From Aquitalea denitrificans (GTDB taxonomy: Bacteria > Pseudomonadota > Gammaproteobacteria > Burkholderiales > Chromobacteriaceae), in NCBI RefSeq assembly GCF_009856625.1, contig NZ_CP047241.1:434001-498000 (forward strand): 64,000 bases of DNA. The letters are read 5' to 3'. The notes beneath the pieces were generated by a model that had not been told where the DNA came from, did no database searches, and was given only the letters and a program-made list of their open reading frames with translations. The position numbers and the translations under genes are program-made. How positions within the stretch are numbered: the stretch's first letter is position 1; every line of letters starts with the position of its first letter. Positions 38,533-46,432 of the stretch are shown here, piece after piece.

Positions 38533-38583
38533 TGCATGGCGGCACGGCGGGTAGCTTGTTGCGCTGTAAACGAATATGAAGAT

Positions 38584-38614
38584 GGACAAGGCCCGGCGAT
38601 GCCGGGCCTTGTCC
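38584..38614. terminator. Perfect 14-bp hairpin between the transporter and the methyltransferase
   Basis: 38584-38597 pairs without mismatch with 38601-38614 across a 3-nt loop. No T tract follows on either strand, so termination may be weak or act on both convergent genes. Confidence 0.55.
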
Positions 38615-38631
38615 ATTGTGGCTAATGCGTC

Positions 38632-41580
38632 TTATTCGGCAGCGCTGTCATCTGCGTTGGCATCCTCTGCGCCCAGTTTTTCGCGGCGGGCACTGCCGGC
38701 CACCATGGGGATGGCAAACAGGCGGCAAGGCAGGGAGCCGTTGAACAGCGGGGTGCGGCGCTTGACCGACAGGTGAATCATGTCGGACAGGCGCAGGTCG
38801 CCGCTGAAGAAGTGAGCAGTCCAGCCGGCAAAGTGAGCCTTCAGCCAGTCGCCCAGTTGCGGGTACAACTCGGCCAGCGCGTCCTGTTCGTCCATGCGCA
38901 CGCCATAGGGCGGGTTGGTGACAATGAAGCCGCTGTCGGCAAACGGGCGTGCTTCCAGGATGTCCTGTGCCTGCAATTCGATGGTATCGGCCAGACCGGC
39001 GCGTTGCAGATTGGCACGGGCGATGGGCAGCATGTTGCGGGCGCGGTCGCTGCCCTTGATGGCCAGGTCGCGTACCGGCAGCTCGGCGGCGCGGGCTTCG
39101 CTCAGCAGGGCTTCCCAGGACAGTGCGTCAAATTCGCGCAGGCGCTGGAAACCAAAGCGGCGGTTGCGACCCGGCGCGCGTTTGAGAGCGATGTCGGCCG
39201 CTTCCACCAGGAAGGTGCCACTGCCGCACATCGGGTCCAGCAGCGGCTGGCTGCCATCATAACCGGCAATCAGCAGAATGCCGGCCGCCAGGTTTTCCCG
39301 CAGCGGTGCTTCGCCGGTTTCCTCGCGCCAGCCGCGCTTGAACAGCGGTTCGCCGCTGGTATCCAGGTAAATGGTGGCATGGTCGCGGGTGAGAAAGGTG
39401 TGGATGCGCATGTCCGGCGTGCGGGTGTCCACATTGGGACGACCGGCGTTGGCCTGACGGAAGCGGTCGCACACGGCATCTTTCACCTTGAGCGAAACAA
39501 AATCCAGGCTGCGCAGTTGTGCGCCAATGGCATCGGTTTTTACCTTGATGCTGCGCGATACGTCGAACCAGCGCGGCCAGTCAATCTGCATGGCCAACTG
39601 GTAGATATCGCTTTCCTGCTGGTAAGCGCCTTCGGCCAGCTTCAGCAGCACGCGGCTGGCAGTGCGGCTGTGCAGGTTGGCCTTCATCATGATGTCGGCG
39701 TCTCCACGGAAGGCCACCCCGCCGTCCACCTTGCTGACATCGTTGGCACCCATTGCGTTCAGCTCGGCCACCAGTGTCATTTCCAGGCCGCGCGGGCAGG
39801 GGGCGAACAAGGCCAGTTGCTTGTCGCGCAGGCCGGTCAGCGCATACACCGCTTGTGCGGCCAGCTTGTCGTTCCATGCCGGTTTGTCCGCACTTCTGGC
39901 TTGGCGGCTATCGTGCTGGCGCGGGTCGCGCTCCATGCGTCGAGGGCTGTCAAAAGGCTTGAGGCTGGCCGGGGAGTTGCCGCGCTCGCGGGGTTCCCAG
40001 CTGCGTTCATGACGGGCATCACGGCGCGGGCTGTCCTCGCGCTGGAAGCGCTCACGCGGTGCACTGTCTTCCCGGTGTTCGGCCGGTTTGGAGAACAGCT
40101 TGCGCGGTGCATTTTCTTGTGTCGGCTCGTCGCGACGGAAGCGGTTTTCCCGCTCGGCAGTCGGTGCTGGCAGGATTTCCGGGTCGTAGTAGCTGGCTGC
40201 GTCATGGCGTTCGGCACGGCGCGGAGCTTGTTCGCGTGGTGCTTCCTCACTGCGGAAGCGATTGTCTCGCGGCGCACTGTCATCACGACGCTCGGCCGCT
40301 TTGGAGAACAGTTTGCGCGGTGCTTGTTCCTGCGCCGGTTCGTCACGGCGGAAGCGGTTTTCGCGCTCGGCAGTCGGTGCCGGCAGAATTTCCGGGTCGT
40401 AGTGACGGGTGGCATCATTGTGCTCGAAGCGGCGCGGAGCCTGTTCACGCGGCTGCTCGTCACGGCGGAAGTGCTTGTCACGCGGGGCGCTGTCTTCACG
40501 ATGCCCGGCTGGTTTGGCGAACAGCTTGCGGGGGCTTTGCTCGCTGGCTGCCGGTGCGGCAGGGGCATGGTCACGTTCCGGCTGACGCTCCATATTATGG
40601 CGTGCCGGCTTGTGCTCGATCTGACGATCCGGTTGGCTGTTCAGCGGTTTGCGGCCAGACGGGCCACGGTCACGCTGATAGCTGCGCTCGCCATCCGGGC
40701 GGCGTGATTCATGTAGATCGCCACGGTTGTCTGCCGGGTGCAGGCTGCGCGGTGCCGAAGCATCGCGTTCGCGTGGCGGATAGGGCTTGCGCTCGCCATC
40801 TCGGGCGTCGAAACGGCGTTGCTCGCCATCACGCGGCGGGTAGGGCTTGCGCTCGCGGTCGTCACGGTTGAACGGCTTGCGCTCACCATCACGCGGCTCG
40901 AAACGGCGCGGCTCGCCATCGCGTGGCGGATAAGGCTTGCGTTCGCGGTCATCACGGTTGAACGGTTTGCGTTCGCCGTCACGCTGTTCGAAACGGCGCG
41001 GCTCGCCATCGCGTGGCGGATAGGGCTTGCGTTCGCGGTCGTCACGGTTGAACGGCTTGCGCTCACCATCACGCGGCTCGAAACGGCGCGGCTCGCCATC
41101 GCGCGGCGGGTAAGGCTTGCGCTCGCGGTCGTCGCGGTTGAACGGCTTGCGTTCGCCGTCACGCGCATCGAAACGGCGCTGCTCGCCATCGCGTGGCGGA
41201 TAGGGCTTGCGTTCACGGTCGTCACGGTTGAACGGTTTGCGTTCGCCATCACGCGGTTCGAAACGGCGCGGCTCGCCATCACGCGGCGGATAAGGCTTGC
41301 GTTCGCGGTCGTCACGGTTGAACGGCTTGCGTTCACCGTCACGCGCATCAAAGCGGCGCTGTTCTCCTTGGCGTGGCGGCTGGCCGGCGGCCGGACGGCG
41401 GGAGGAGTAAGGATCACGCGGGCCATCGGCCGACGGTGCTTTTTTCTGGATGATAGGTCCCTTGGCCGTGCCATCGGCGGGTGCGGCGGCACTACCAGCG
41501 GCAGGCTGAGCGGGGGAGGTGTCGCTGCTGCTGACATCGCGGCGCAGATTGGCGCGCTGGCGTGAACGGAAAGTGGCCAT
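38632..41580 (-). CDS. THUMP-domain class I SAM-dependent 23S rRNA methyltransferase (RlmL-like) with a repetitive Arg-rich N-terminal extension
   Basis: 982 residues from the ATG at 41580, which has AAGGA 7 nt upstream. The last roughly 395 residues are a complete RlmL/YcbY-type enzyme: a THUMP RNA-binding region (starting LALFAPCPRGLEMTLVAE), the SAM-binding DPMCGSGTFLVEAA and the catalytic TNPPYGVRM for N2-guanine methylation. The first roughly 585 residues are low-complexity, rich in Arg, Asp, Glu and Pro. They contain six and two-thirds copies of a 30-residue repeat and two and a quarter copies of a 71-residue repeat. Such a tail resembles disordered RNA-binding regions of DEAD-box helicases. 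The catalytic call is firm; the role of the extension is unknown. Confidence 0.85.
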   Translation of the reverse strand: MATFRSRQRANLRRDVSSSDTSPAQPAAGSAAAPADGTAKGPIIQKKAPSADGPRDPYSSRRPAAGQPPRQGEQRRFDARDGERKPFNRDDRERKPYPPRDGEPRRFEPRDGERKPFNRDDRERKPYPPRDGEQRRFDARDGERKPFNRDDRERKPYPPRDGEPRRFEPRDGERKPFNRDDRERKPYPPRDGEPRRFEQRDGERKPFNRDDRERKPYPPRDGEPRRFEPRDGERKPFNRDDRERKPYPPRDGEQRRFDARDGERKPYPPRERDASAPRSLHPADNRGDLHESRRPDGERSYQRDRGPSGRKPLNSQPDRQIEHKPARHNMERQPERDHAPAAPAASEQSPRKLFAKPAGHREDSAPRDKHFRRDEQPREQAPRRFEHNDATRHYDPEILPAPTAERENRFRRDEPAQEQAPRKLFSKAAERRDDSAPRDNRFRSEEAPREQAPRRAERHDAASYYDPEILPAPTAERENRFRRDEPTQENAPRKLFSKPAEHREDSAPRERFQREDSPRRDARHERSWEPRERGNSPASLKPFDSPRRMERDPRQHDSRQARSADKPAWNDKLAAQAVYALTGLRDKQLALFAPCPRGLEMTLVAELNAMGANDVSKVDGGVAFRGDADIMMKANLHSRTASRVLLKLAEGAYQQESDIYQLAMQIDWPRWFDVSRSIKVKTDAIGAQLRSLDFVSLKVKDAVCDRFRQANAGRPNVDTRTPDMRIHTFLTRDHATIYLDTSGEPLFKRGWREETGEAPLRENLAAGILLIAGYDGSQPLLDPMCGSGTFLVEAADIALKRAPGRNRRFGFQRLREFDALSWEALLSEARAAELPVRDLAIKGSDRARNMLPIARANLQRAGLADTIELQAQDILEARPFADSGFIVTNPPYGVRMDEQDALAELYPQLGDWLKAHFAGWTAHFFSGDLRLSDMIHLSVKRRTPLFNGSLPCRLFAIPMVAGSARREKLGAEDANADDSAAE
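40057..40533 (-). repeat. 213-bp coding repeat, two copies plus a partial third
   Basis: Encodes a 71-residue unit that starts PRKLF(A/S)K, passes through HREDSAPRD and APRR, and ends with YDPEILPAPTAERENRFRRD. A third copy stops after about 17 residues. It belongs to the same N-terminal extension as the 90-bp array. Confidence 0.88.
40774..41373 (-). repeat. 90-bp coding tandem repeat, six full copies plus a partial copy
   Basis: Encodes copies of a 30-residue unit built from RDGEPRRFEP, RDGERKPFNR and DDRERKPYPP. Copies differ mainly at positions 5, 9 and 10 (P/Q, E/D, P/A/Q). The last copy lacks the middle ten residues. The DNA copies are nearly identical, so the array is probably prone to expansion and contraction. 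Confidence 0.93.
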
Positions 41581-41710
41581 GGGTACATCCTTCAGATAAG
41601 CAAGCTTTAAGCAATCTTCCATTTTACCTTATTTGCAGGCGTACTGCTTGGTGCTGCTCCGTCTTTCAGGTAGCATGTCCGGTTCCCTTTTGTTTTGGCG
41701 CGGCTTTGCC

Positions 41711-42751
41711 ATGTTGCAGGATTCATTTGCCACCCGTCTGGTGGCCTGGCAGGAACAGCAGGGCCGGCACGATCTGCCCTGGCAGGTGAGTGACCCATAC
41801 CGGATCTGGTTGTCCGAGATCATGCTGCAGCAAACGCAGGTTACTGCGGTGCTGGGCTACTACGCGCGCTTTTTGCAGCATTTTCCTGATATTTCCAGCC
41901 TGGCGGCAGCGTCCGTCGATGAGGTGCTGGCCTTGTGGAGCGGCCTGGGTTATTACAGCCGGGCACGCAATCTGCACAAGGCGGCGCGCATGGTGATGGA
42001 GGAGTTTGGCGGCAGCTTTCCCTTCCGGCGCGAGGAAATCCAGCGCCTGCCTGGTGTCGGGCGTTCCACGGCGGCTGCAATTGCCGCCTTTGCCTTTGGT
42101 CAGCGCGAAACCATTCTGGATGGCAATGTCAAACGCGTGCTGACACGTTGCTTCGGCATCAGCGGTTTTCCGGGCGAGAAGGCAGTGGAAAACCGGCTGT
42201 GGACGCTGGCAGAATCTTTGCTGCCGTCTGATGGTGCACAGATGACTGCCTACACCCAGGGCCTGATGGATCTGGGTGCCACCGTGTGCGGTCGCAAACC
42301 GGCCTGTACCGTCTGCCCGATGGTGGACGGCTGCATGGCCGCACAGCAGGGGCGTACCCATGAGCTGCCCACGCCGCGTCCGAAGAAGGCCGTGCCTACC
42401 CGTCACACCGTCATGTTGCTGGCCCAGCATGGCGACAAGGTGTGGCTGGAGCGTCGCCCGCCCAGCGGTATCTGGGGCGGCCTGCTATCGCTGCCGGAAT
42501 GTGCCGATTCTGCTGCGGTGGAAGCCTGGTTGGCCGGGCAGGGCAGGGGTGATGTGCTGCCCTCCTGGCCAGAACTGGAGCATGTGTTTACCCATTTTCG
42601 CTTGATCATTACCCCGGTGCCGGTGCGGCTGGATACGCTGACCAGCAACCGGGTGCAAGAGACCGCCGGGCAGTGGCTGCCTGTGGCCCAGGCGCTGGAT
42701 GCCGGCTTGCCGGCACCGGTAAAGCGCCTGCTGCAGCGCCTGTCGGCCTGA
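41711..42751 (+). CDS. mutY: A/G-specific adenine DNA glycosylase
   Basis: Removes adenine mispaired with 8-oxoguanine. The protein has 346 residues from the ATG at 41711. The catalytic Glu is in WLSEIMLQQTQV, the helix-hairpin-helix LPGVGRSTAAAI is near residue 112, and the catalytic Asp is in ILDGNVKRV. The [4Fe-4S] loop and a C-terminal Nudix-like domain recognising 8-oxoG complete it. The cluster spacing reads C-X5-C-X2-C-X5-C, whereas E. coli and human MutY have X6 in the first gap. Divergent from the rRNA methyltransferase. Confidence 0.94.
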   Translation: MLQDSFATRLVAWQEQQGRHDLPWQVSDPYRIWLSEIMLQQTQVTAVLGYYARFLQHFPDISSLAAASVDEVLALWSGLGYYSRARNLHKAARMVMEEFGGSFPFRREEIQRLPGVGRSTAAAIAAFAFGQRETILDGNVKRVLTRCFGISGFPGEKAVENRLWTLAESLLPSDGAQMTAYTQGLMDLGATVCGRKPACTVCPMVDGCMAAQQGRTHELPTPRPKKAVPTRHTVMLLAQHGDKVWLERRPPSGIWGGLLSLPECADSAAVEAWLAGQGRGDVLPSWPELEHVFTHFRLIITPVPVRLDTLTSNRVQETAGQWLPVAQALDAGLPAPVKRLLQRLSA

Positions 42752-42806
42752 GCAGCGGTCTGTCGGTGTTCATTTTTTGCGCAGCATGGCTGCCCAGGTG
42801 TGAGAT

Positions 42807-45011
42807 ATGGTTTCCGTAGTGCGTTCAATGGCCGATACCCTGGCCGATGCGGCCGACCCTAAACGGTGGCTGGAGCAGATGTCAGCTTCCTTGCCTGAGG
42901 CCGAAGCCAGCTTGCTGGCACGCGCCTTTGATGCCGCGCGCGAGCTGTATCGCGGCAAGGGGCTGGTCAGCACCGGTGAGGACCTGTTCAGCCACGCAGT
43001 TTCAGCCGCGGCTATTGTGGCTGACCTTAACCTGTTGACCGACGCCATTGTCGCCACCCTGTTGTTTGCCGTGCCGGACCACAAGCCGGACTGGCAGGGC
43101 TGGATGACGGAAAACTTCGGCCAGACCGTGACCGTGCTGGTGGACGGCGTGGGCGGGGTGCGCCGCATCACCGAACTGGCGCGCATCGACAAGCTGGAAA
43201 CCCCGGAAGAGCGCGCCCGCCAAGCAGAAACCATGCGCAAGATGCTGCTGGCCATGGTGGCCGACATCCGTGTGGTGCTGATCAAGCTGGCCTGGCGTAC
43301 CCAGACCATGCACTACCTGCCCCATGTGCACGATGAGGCGGTGCGCCGTGCCATCGCCATTGAAACGCTGGAACTGTTTGCGCCACTGGCCAACCGCCTG
43401 GGTGTATGGCAGATCAAATGGGAGCTGGAAGACCTGGGCTTCCGCCACACCGAGCCGGACAGCTACAAGAAAATTGCCAAACTGCTGGACGAGCGCAGGC
43501 TGGAGCGCATCGACTATATCGGCCGCGTGCTGGACACCCTGCGCGCGGAACTGAAAGCAGCAGGGGTCAAGGCCGATGTTGCCGGGCGGCCCAAACACAT
43601 CTTCTCCATCTGGAAAAAGATGAAGAAGAAAAAGCTGGATTTCAGCGAACTGTACGACATCCGTGCCGTGCGCATCCTGGTGGACAAGCTGCCGGACTGC
43701 TACACCGCGCTTGGCATCATCCACGGCATGTGGCAGCCGATTCCCGGTGAGTTCGACGACTACATCTCTCATCCCAAGGCCAACAACTACCGCAGCTTGC
43801 ACACGGCGGTGATCGGCCCGGAGGACAAGGCGCTGGAAGTGCAGATCCGCACTTTCGAAATGCACGAACATGCCGAATTTGGCGTGGCGGCGCACTGGCG
43901 CTACAAGGAGGGCGGCAAGGGCGATGCGCAGTACGAGGAAAAGATTTCTTGGCTGCGCCAACTGCTGGACTGGCGTGAGGAAATGTCCGACCGCGAAGGG
44001 CTGGCCGAAGCCTTCAAGACCGAGCTGTTCTCCGACACCATCTACGTACTGACCCCGCAGGGCCGGGTGCTGGCGCTGCCGCACGGTGCCACCCCCATCG
44101 ATTTTGCCTACGCCATTCATACCGGGCTGGGCAACCGTTGCCGGGGTGCCAAGGTGGAAGGGCAGATCGTGCCCTTGTCCACCCCGCTGCAAAACGGCCA
44201 GCGCGTGGAAGTGCTGACCGCCAAGGAAGGCGGCCCTTCGGTCAACTGGCTGCACGATGGCTGGGTGAAAAGCCACCGCGCCATTTCCAAGATTCGCCAG
44301 TATATCCGCATGCAGAATGCGGACACGGTGCGCGAAACCGGCAAGCAGCTGTTCGAGCGCGAGCTGGCCCGCCACCCGCACCAGCAGCCTAATCTCACCC
44401 TGCTGGCAGAAAAACTGGGTTACGCCAAGCTGGACGAGGTGTACGGCGCGATGGGGCATGGTGAACTGAGCACCCGCGCTGTCGCCAACGCCATTGCCAG
44501 CTTTGCCCCGCCACCGCCGGTGGATGTGGAACCGGAAAGCATCATCCGCGCCAGTCGCGGCGGTCATGACGCTGGCGGCATCCTGATCGAAGGGGTGGAC
44601 AACCTGATGACGGTACTGGCCAAGTGCTGCAAGCCGGCACCGCCGGATGCCGTGGTGGGCTTTGTCACCAAGGGGCGTGGCATTTCCATTCACCGCACCA
44701 ATTGCCTCACCCTCAAGCGGCTGTCGGCTGATGTGCCGGAGCGGTTGATTGCCGCCGGCTGGGGCGATCAGAAAAGCAGCGTGTTTCCGATTGATATCGA
44801 AGTGGTGTCACTGGATCGCGGTGGCCTGCTACGCGATATTTCCGACGTGCTGTCTCGCGAAAAGCTCAACCTGATTGCGGTGCACACCCTGTCGCGTGAT
44901 ATGCGCGCCAAGATGCGCTTTACCGTGGAAGTACGCCAGGTACAGGACATCAGCCGGGTGCTGGCACGCATGATGGAACTGCCGGGCGTCACCGACGCTC
45001 GCCGGGTGTAA
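42807..45011 (+). CDS. relA: GTP pyrophosphokinase RelA
   Basis: Makes the alarmone (p)ppGpp when ribosomes stall on uncharged tRNA. The protein has 734 residues. The N-terminal pseudo-hydrolase domain (about 25-200) lacks the HD metal motif: the SpoT HDxxED stretch reads FAVPDHKPDW here. The synthetase domain (about 240-390) has DDYISHPKANNYRSLHTAV and VQIRTFEMHEHAE. It is followed by TGS (about 415-475, LPHGATPIDFAYAIHTGLG), a conserved-Cys region with CCKPAPPD, and ACT (about 655-730). Hence synthetase only; SpoT should be elsewhere in the genome. The start could be at M1 or M8. Confidence 0.94.
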   Translation: MVSVVRSMADTLADAADPKRWLEQMSASLPEAEASLLARAFDAARELYRGKGLVSTGEDLFSHAVSAAAIVADLNLLTDAIVATLLFAVPDHKPDWQGWMTENFGQTVTVLVDGVGGVRRITELARIDKLETPEERARQAETMRKMLLAMVADIRVVLIKLAWRTQTMHYLPHVHDEAVRRAIAIETLELFAPLANRLGVWQIKWELEDLGFRHTEPDSYKKIAKLLDERRLERIDYIGRVLDTLRAELKAAGVKADVAGRPKHIFSIWKKMKKKKLDFSELYDIRAVRILVDKLPDCYTALGIIHGMWQPIPGEFDDYISHPKANNYRSLHTAVIGPEDKALEVQIRTFEMHEHAEFGVAAHWRYKEGGKGDAQYEEKISWLRQLLDWREEMSDREGLAEAFKTELFSDTIYVLTPQGRVLALPHGATPIDFAYAIHTGLGNRCRGAKVEGQIVPLSTPLQNGQRVEVLTAKEGGPSVNWLHDGWVKSHRAISKIRQYIRMQNADTVRETGKQLFERELARHPHQQPNLTLLAEKLGYAKLDEVYGAMGHGELSTRAVANAIASFAPPPPVDVEPESIIRASRGGHDAGGILIEGVDNLMTVLAKCCKPAPPDAVVGFVTKGRGISIHRTNCLTLKRLSADVPERLIAAGWGDQKSSVFPIDIEVVSLDRGGLLRDISDVLSREKLNLIAVHTLSRDMRAKMRFTVEVRQVQDISRVLARMMELPGVTDARRV

Positions 45012-45020
45012 GCGCCGGTC

Positions 45021-45443
45021 ATGAGCGCGCCGTTTTGCGGAGCCAAGGCCGTGCTGTTTTATCAGGACAGCCTGCTGGTGTATCTGCGCGACGACAAGCC
45101 GGGGCTGCCCTTTGCCGCCTGCTGGGATTTCCCCGGTGGCGGCAGGGAAGGGCAGGAAAGCCCGTTTTCCTGCCTGCAGCGCGAAACGCAAGAAGAGTTC
45201 GGTATCCTGTTACAGCCTGCACAAATCCTCTGGCAGCGCAGTTATCCCAGTTGGCACCAGCCGGGGGTGGTCAGCTTTTTCATGGCTGGCCAGTTGAATG
45301 CCAATCAGGTGCAAGCTATCCGCTTTGGTGACGAAGGTCAGTGCTGGGGCTGGATGAGTGCGGCAGACTATCTGGCGCAAACTGCCGCCGTGCCGTATTT
45401 GCAGCAGCGCCTGCGGGATTTTCAGGTCGCCGGGCAAGGCTAG
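45021..45443 (+). CDS. Nudix hydrolase
   Basis: 140 residues with a perfect Nudix box at about 40-62 (GX5EX7REUXEEXGU: G40, E46, R54-E55, E58-E59, G61). Hydrolyses nucleoside diphosphates linked to another moiety; the substrate is unknown. It begins 10 nt after relA and is probably co-transcribed with it. A link to (p)ppGpp turnover or nucleotide cleaning is possible but unproved. Confidence 0.88.
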   Translation: MSAPFCGAKAVLFYQDSLLVYLRDDKPGLPFAACWDFPGGGREGQESPFSCLQRETQEEFGILLQPAQILWQRSYPSWHQPGVVSFFMAGQLNANQVQAIRFGDEGQCWGWMSAADYLAQTAAVPYLQQRLRDFQVAGQG

Positions 45444-45493
45444 TGCAGCCTGATGCACTGCACATTGCTTTCAGCTGAAGATATTTCCATAAT
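45432..45493 (+). promoter_or_regulatory. deo operon promoter and candidate operator
   Basis: TTGCTT at 45465-45470, a 17-nt spacer and CATAAT at 45488-45493 make a reasonable sigma70 promoter, about 70 nt upstream of deoC. Just upstream, AGTGCA-6 nt-TGCACT (45432-45449) is an inverted repeat that could bind a DeoR- or CytR-like repressor. No such gene is in the window. Confidence 0.5.
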
Positions 45494-45564
45494 CTAGCCC
45501 TTGCTCCGCCGGCATGGCCAGCCTGCCATTGCCGCCGTACGGATGCCCAACCGAGCCGGAACCC

Positions 45565-46332
45565 ATGTCAGAACTCACAATCGCGGCACGCCGTGCCCTG
45601 TCCATGATGGACCTCACCACCCTTAACGATGACGACACCGATGACCGGGTGATTACCCTGTGCCAGCAAGCCGGCAGCAGCGCCGGCACGGTGGCGGCAG
45701 TCTGCGTCTATCCCCGTTTTGTCGCACTGGCGCGCCGTACGCTGGATGAGCTAGGCCTGTCGCAGGTTAAGGTGGCCACGGTGACCAACTTCCCGGCCGG
45801 TGGCGATGATATTGCCGTGGCTGTGGCCGAAACCGAGGCTGCCATTGCCGCCGGGGCGGATGAAGTAGACGTGGTGTTTCCGTATCGTGCCTTGCTGGCC
45901 GGCAAGGCCGATGTCGGTGCGGAGCTGGTGGCCGCTTGCAAGGAAGCCTGTGGCGACAAGCTGCTCAAGGTCATCATCGAAAGCGGTGAACTCAAGGACG
46001 CACGGCTGATCCGCGAGGCCAGCCTGATTGCCATCGCTGCCGGTGCCGACTTCATCAAGACCTCCACCGGCAAGGTAGCGGTGAATGCCACGCTGGATGC
46101 GGCAGGCATCATGCTGGCCGCCATCCGTTCCACGGGTGCCCGTTGTGGTTTCAAGGCAGCCGGGGGCGTGCGCACTGCCGCAGAAGCCGCCGAATACATC
46201 GATCTGGCTGAGCATCTGCTGGGCGAACCGTGGGTGACGGCGCAGCATTTCCGCTTTGGTGCCTCCAGCCTGCTGGCCAATCTGCAGGCCGAAATCGGCG
46301 GAACGGCAGCGGCAGCAGGCAGTGGCTACTGA
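45565..46332 (+). CDS. deoC: Deoxyribose-phosphate aldolase
   Basis: Class I aldolase splitting 2-deoxyribose-5-phosphate into glyceraldehyde-3-phosphate and acetaldehyde. The protein has 255 residues from the ATG at 45565. The Schiff-base lysine is in DFIKTSTGK; GADEVDVVFPYRALLAG and KVIIESGEL line the barrel. First of deoC-deoA-deoB-deoD, the same order as in E. coli, which together turn deoxynucleosides into central metabolites. Confidence 0.96.
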   Translation: MSELTIAARRALSMMDLTTLNDDDTDDRVITLCQQAGSSAGTVAAVCVYPRFVALARRTLDELGLSQVKVATVTNFPAGGDDIAVAVAETEAAIAAGADEVDVVFPYRALLAGKADVGAELVAACKEACGDKLLKVIIESGELKDARLIREASLIAIAAGADFIKTSTGKVAVNATLDAAGIMLAAIRSTGARCGFKAAGGVRTAAEAAEYIDLAEHLLGEPWVTAQHFRFGASSLLANLQAEIGGTAAAAGSGY

Positions 46333-46432
46333 GTACTGAGCTGCCGCCGATCCATATCATTCTGGCCGAAGCCCGTCTTCGGCCTTGTCTTTTCGGGGCC
46401 AGTTTTCAGCCCCTTTCTTGCAGGAGTGCAGC

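Noticed and set aside
38773..40707. 644-codon open frame on the plus strand opposite the rRNA methyltransferase
   Set aside because: Shadow of the repetitive GC-rich gene on the other strand; its residues are a mirror of the Arg-rich repeats and THUMP region, with no domain and no ribosome site.
40774..41373. Regular repeats resembling a CRISPR array
   Set aside because: The 90-bp units are contiguous with no unique spacers, keep the reading frame and encode the methyltransferase extension; no cas genes nearby.
43002..44693. 563-codon open frame antisense to relA
   Set aside because: Shadow frame of a GC-rich gene, no family resemblance.
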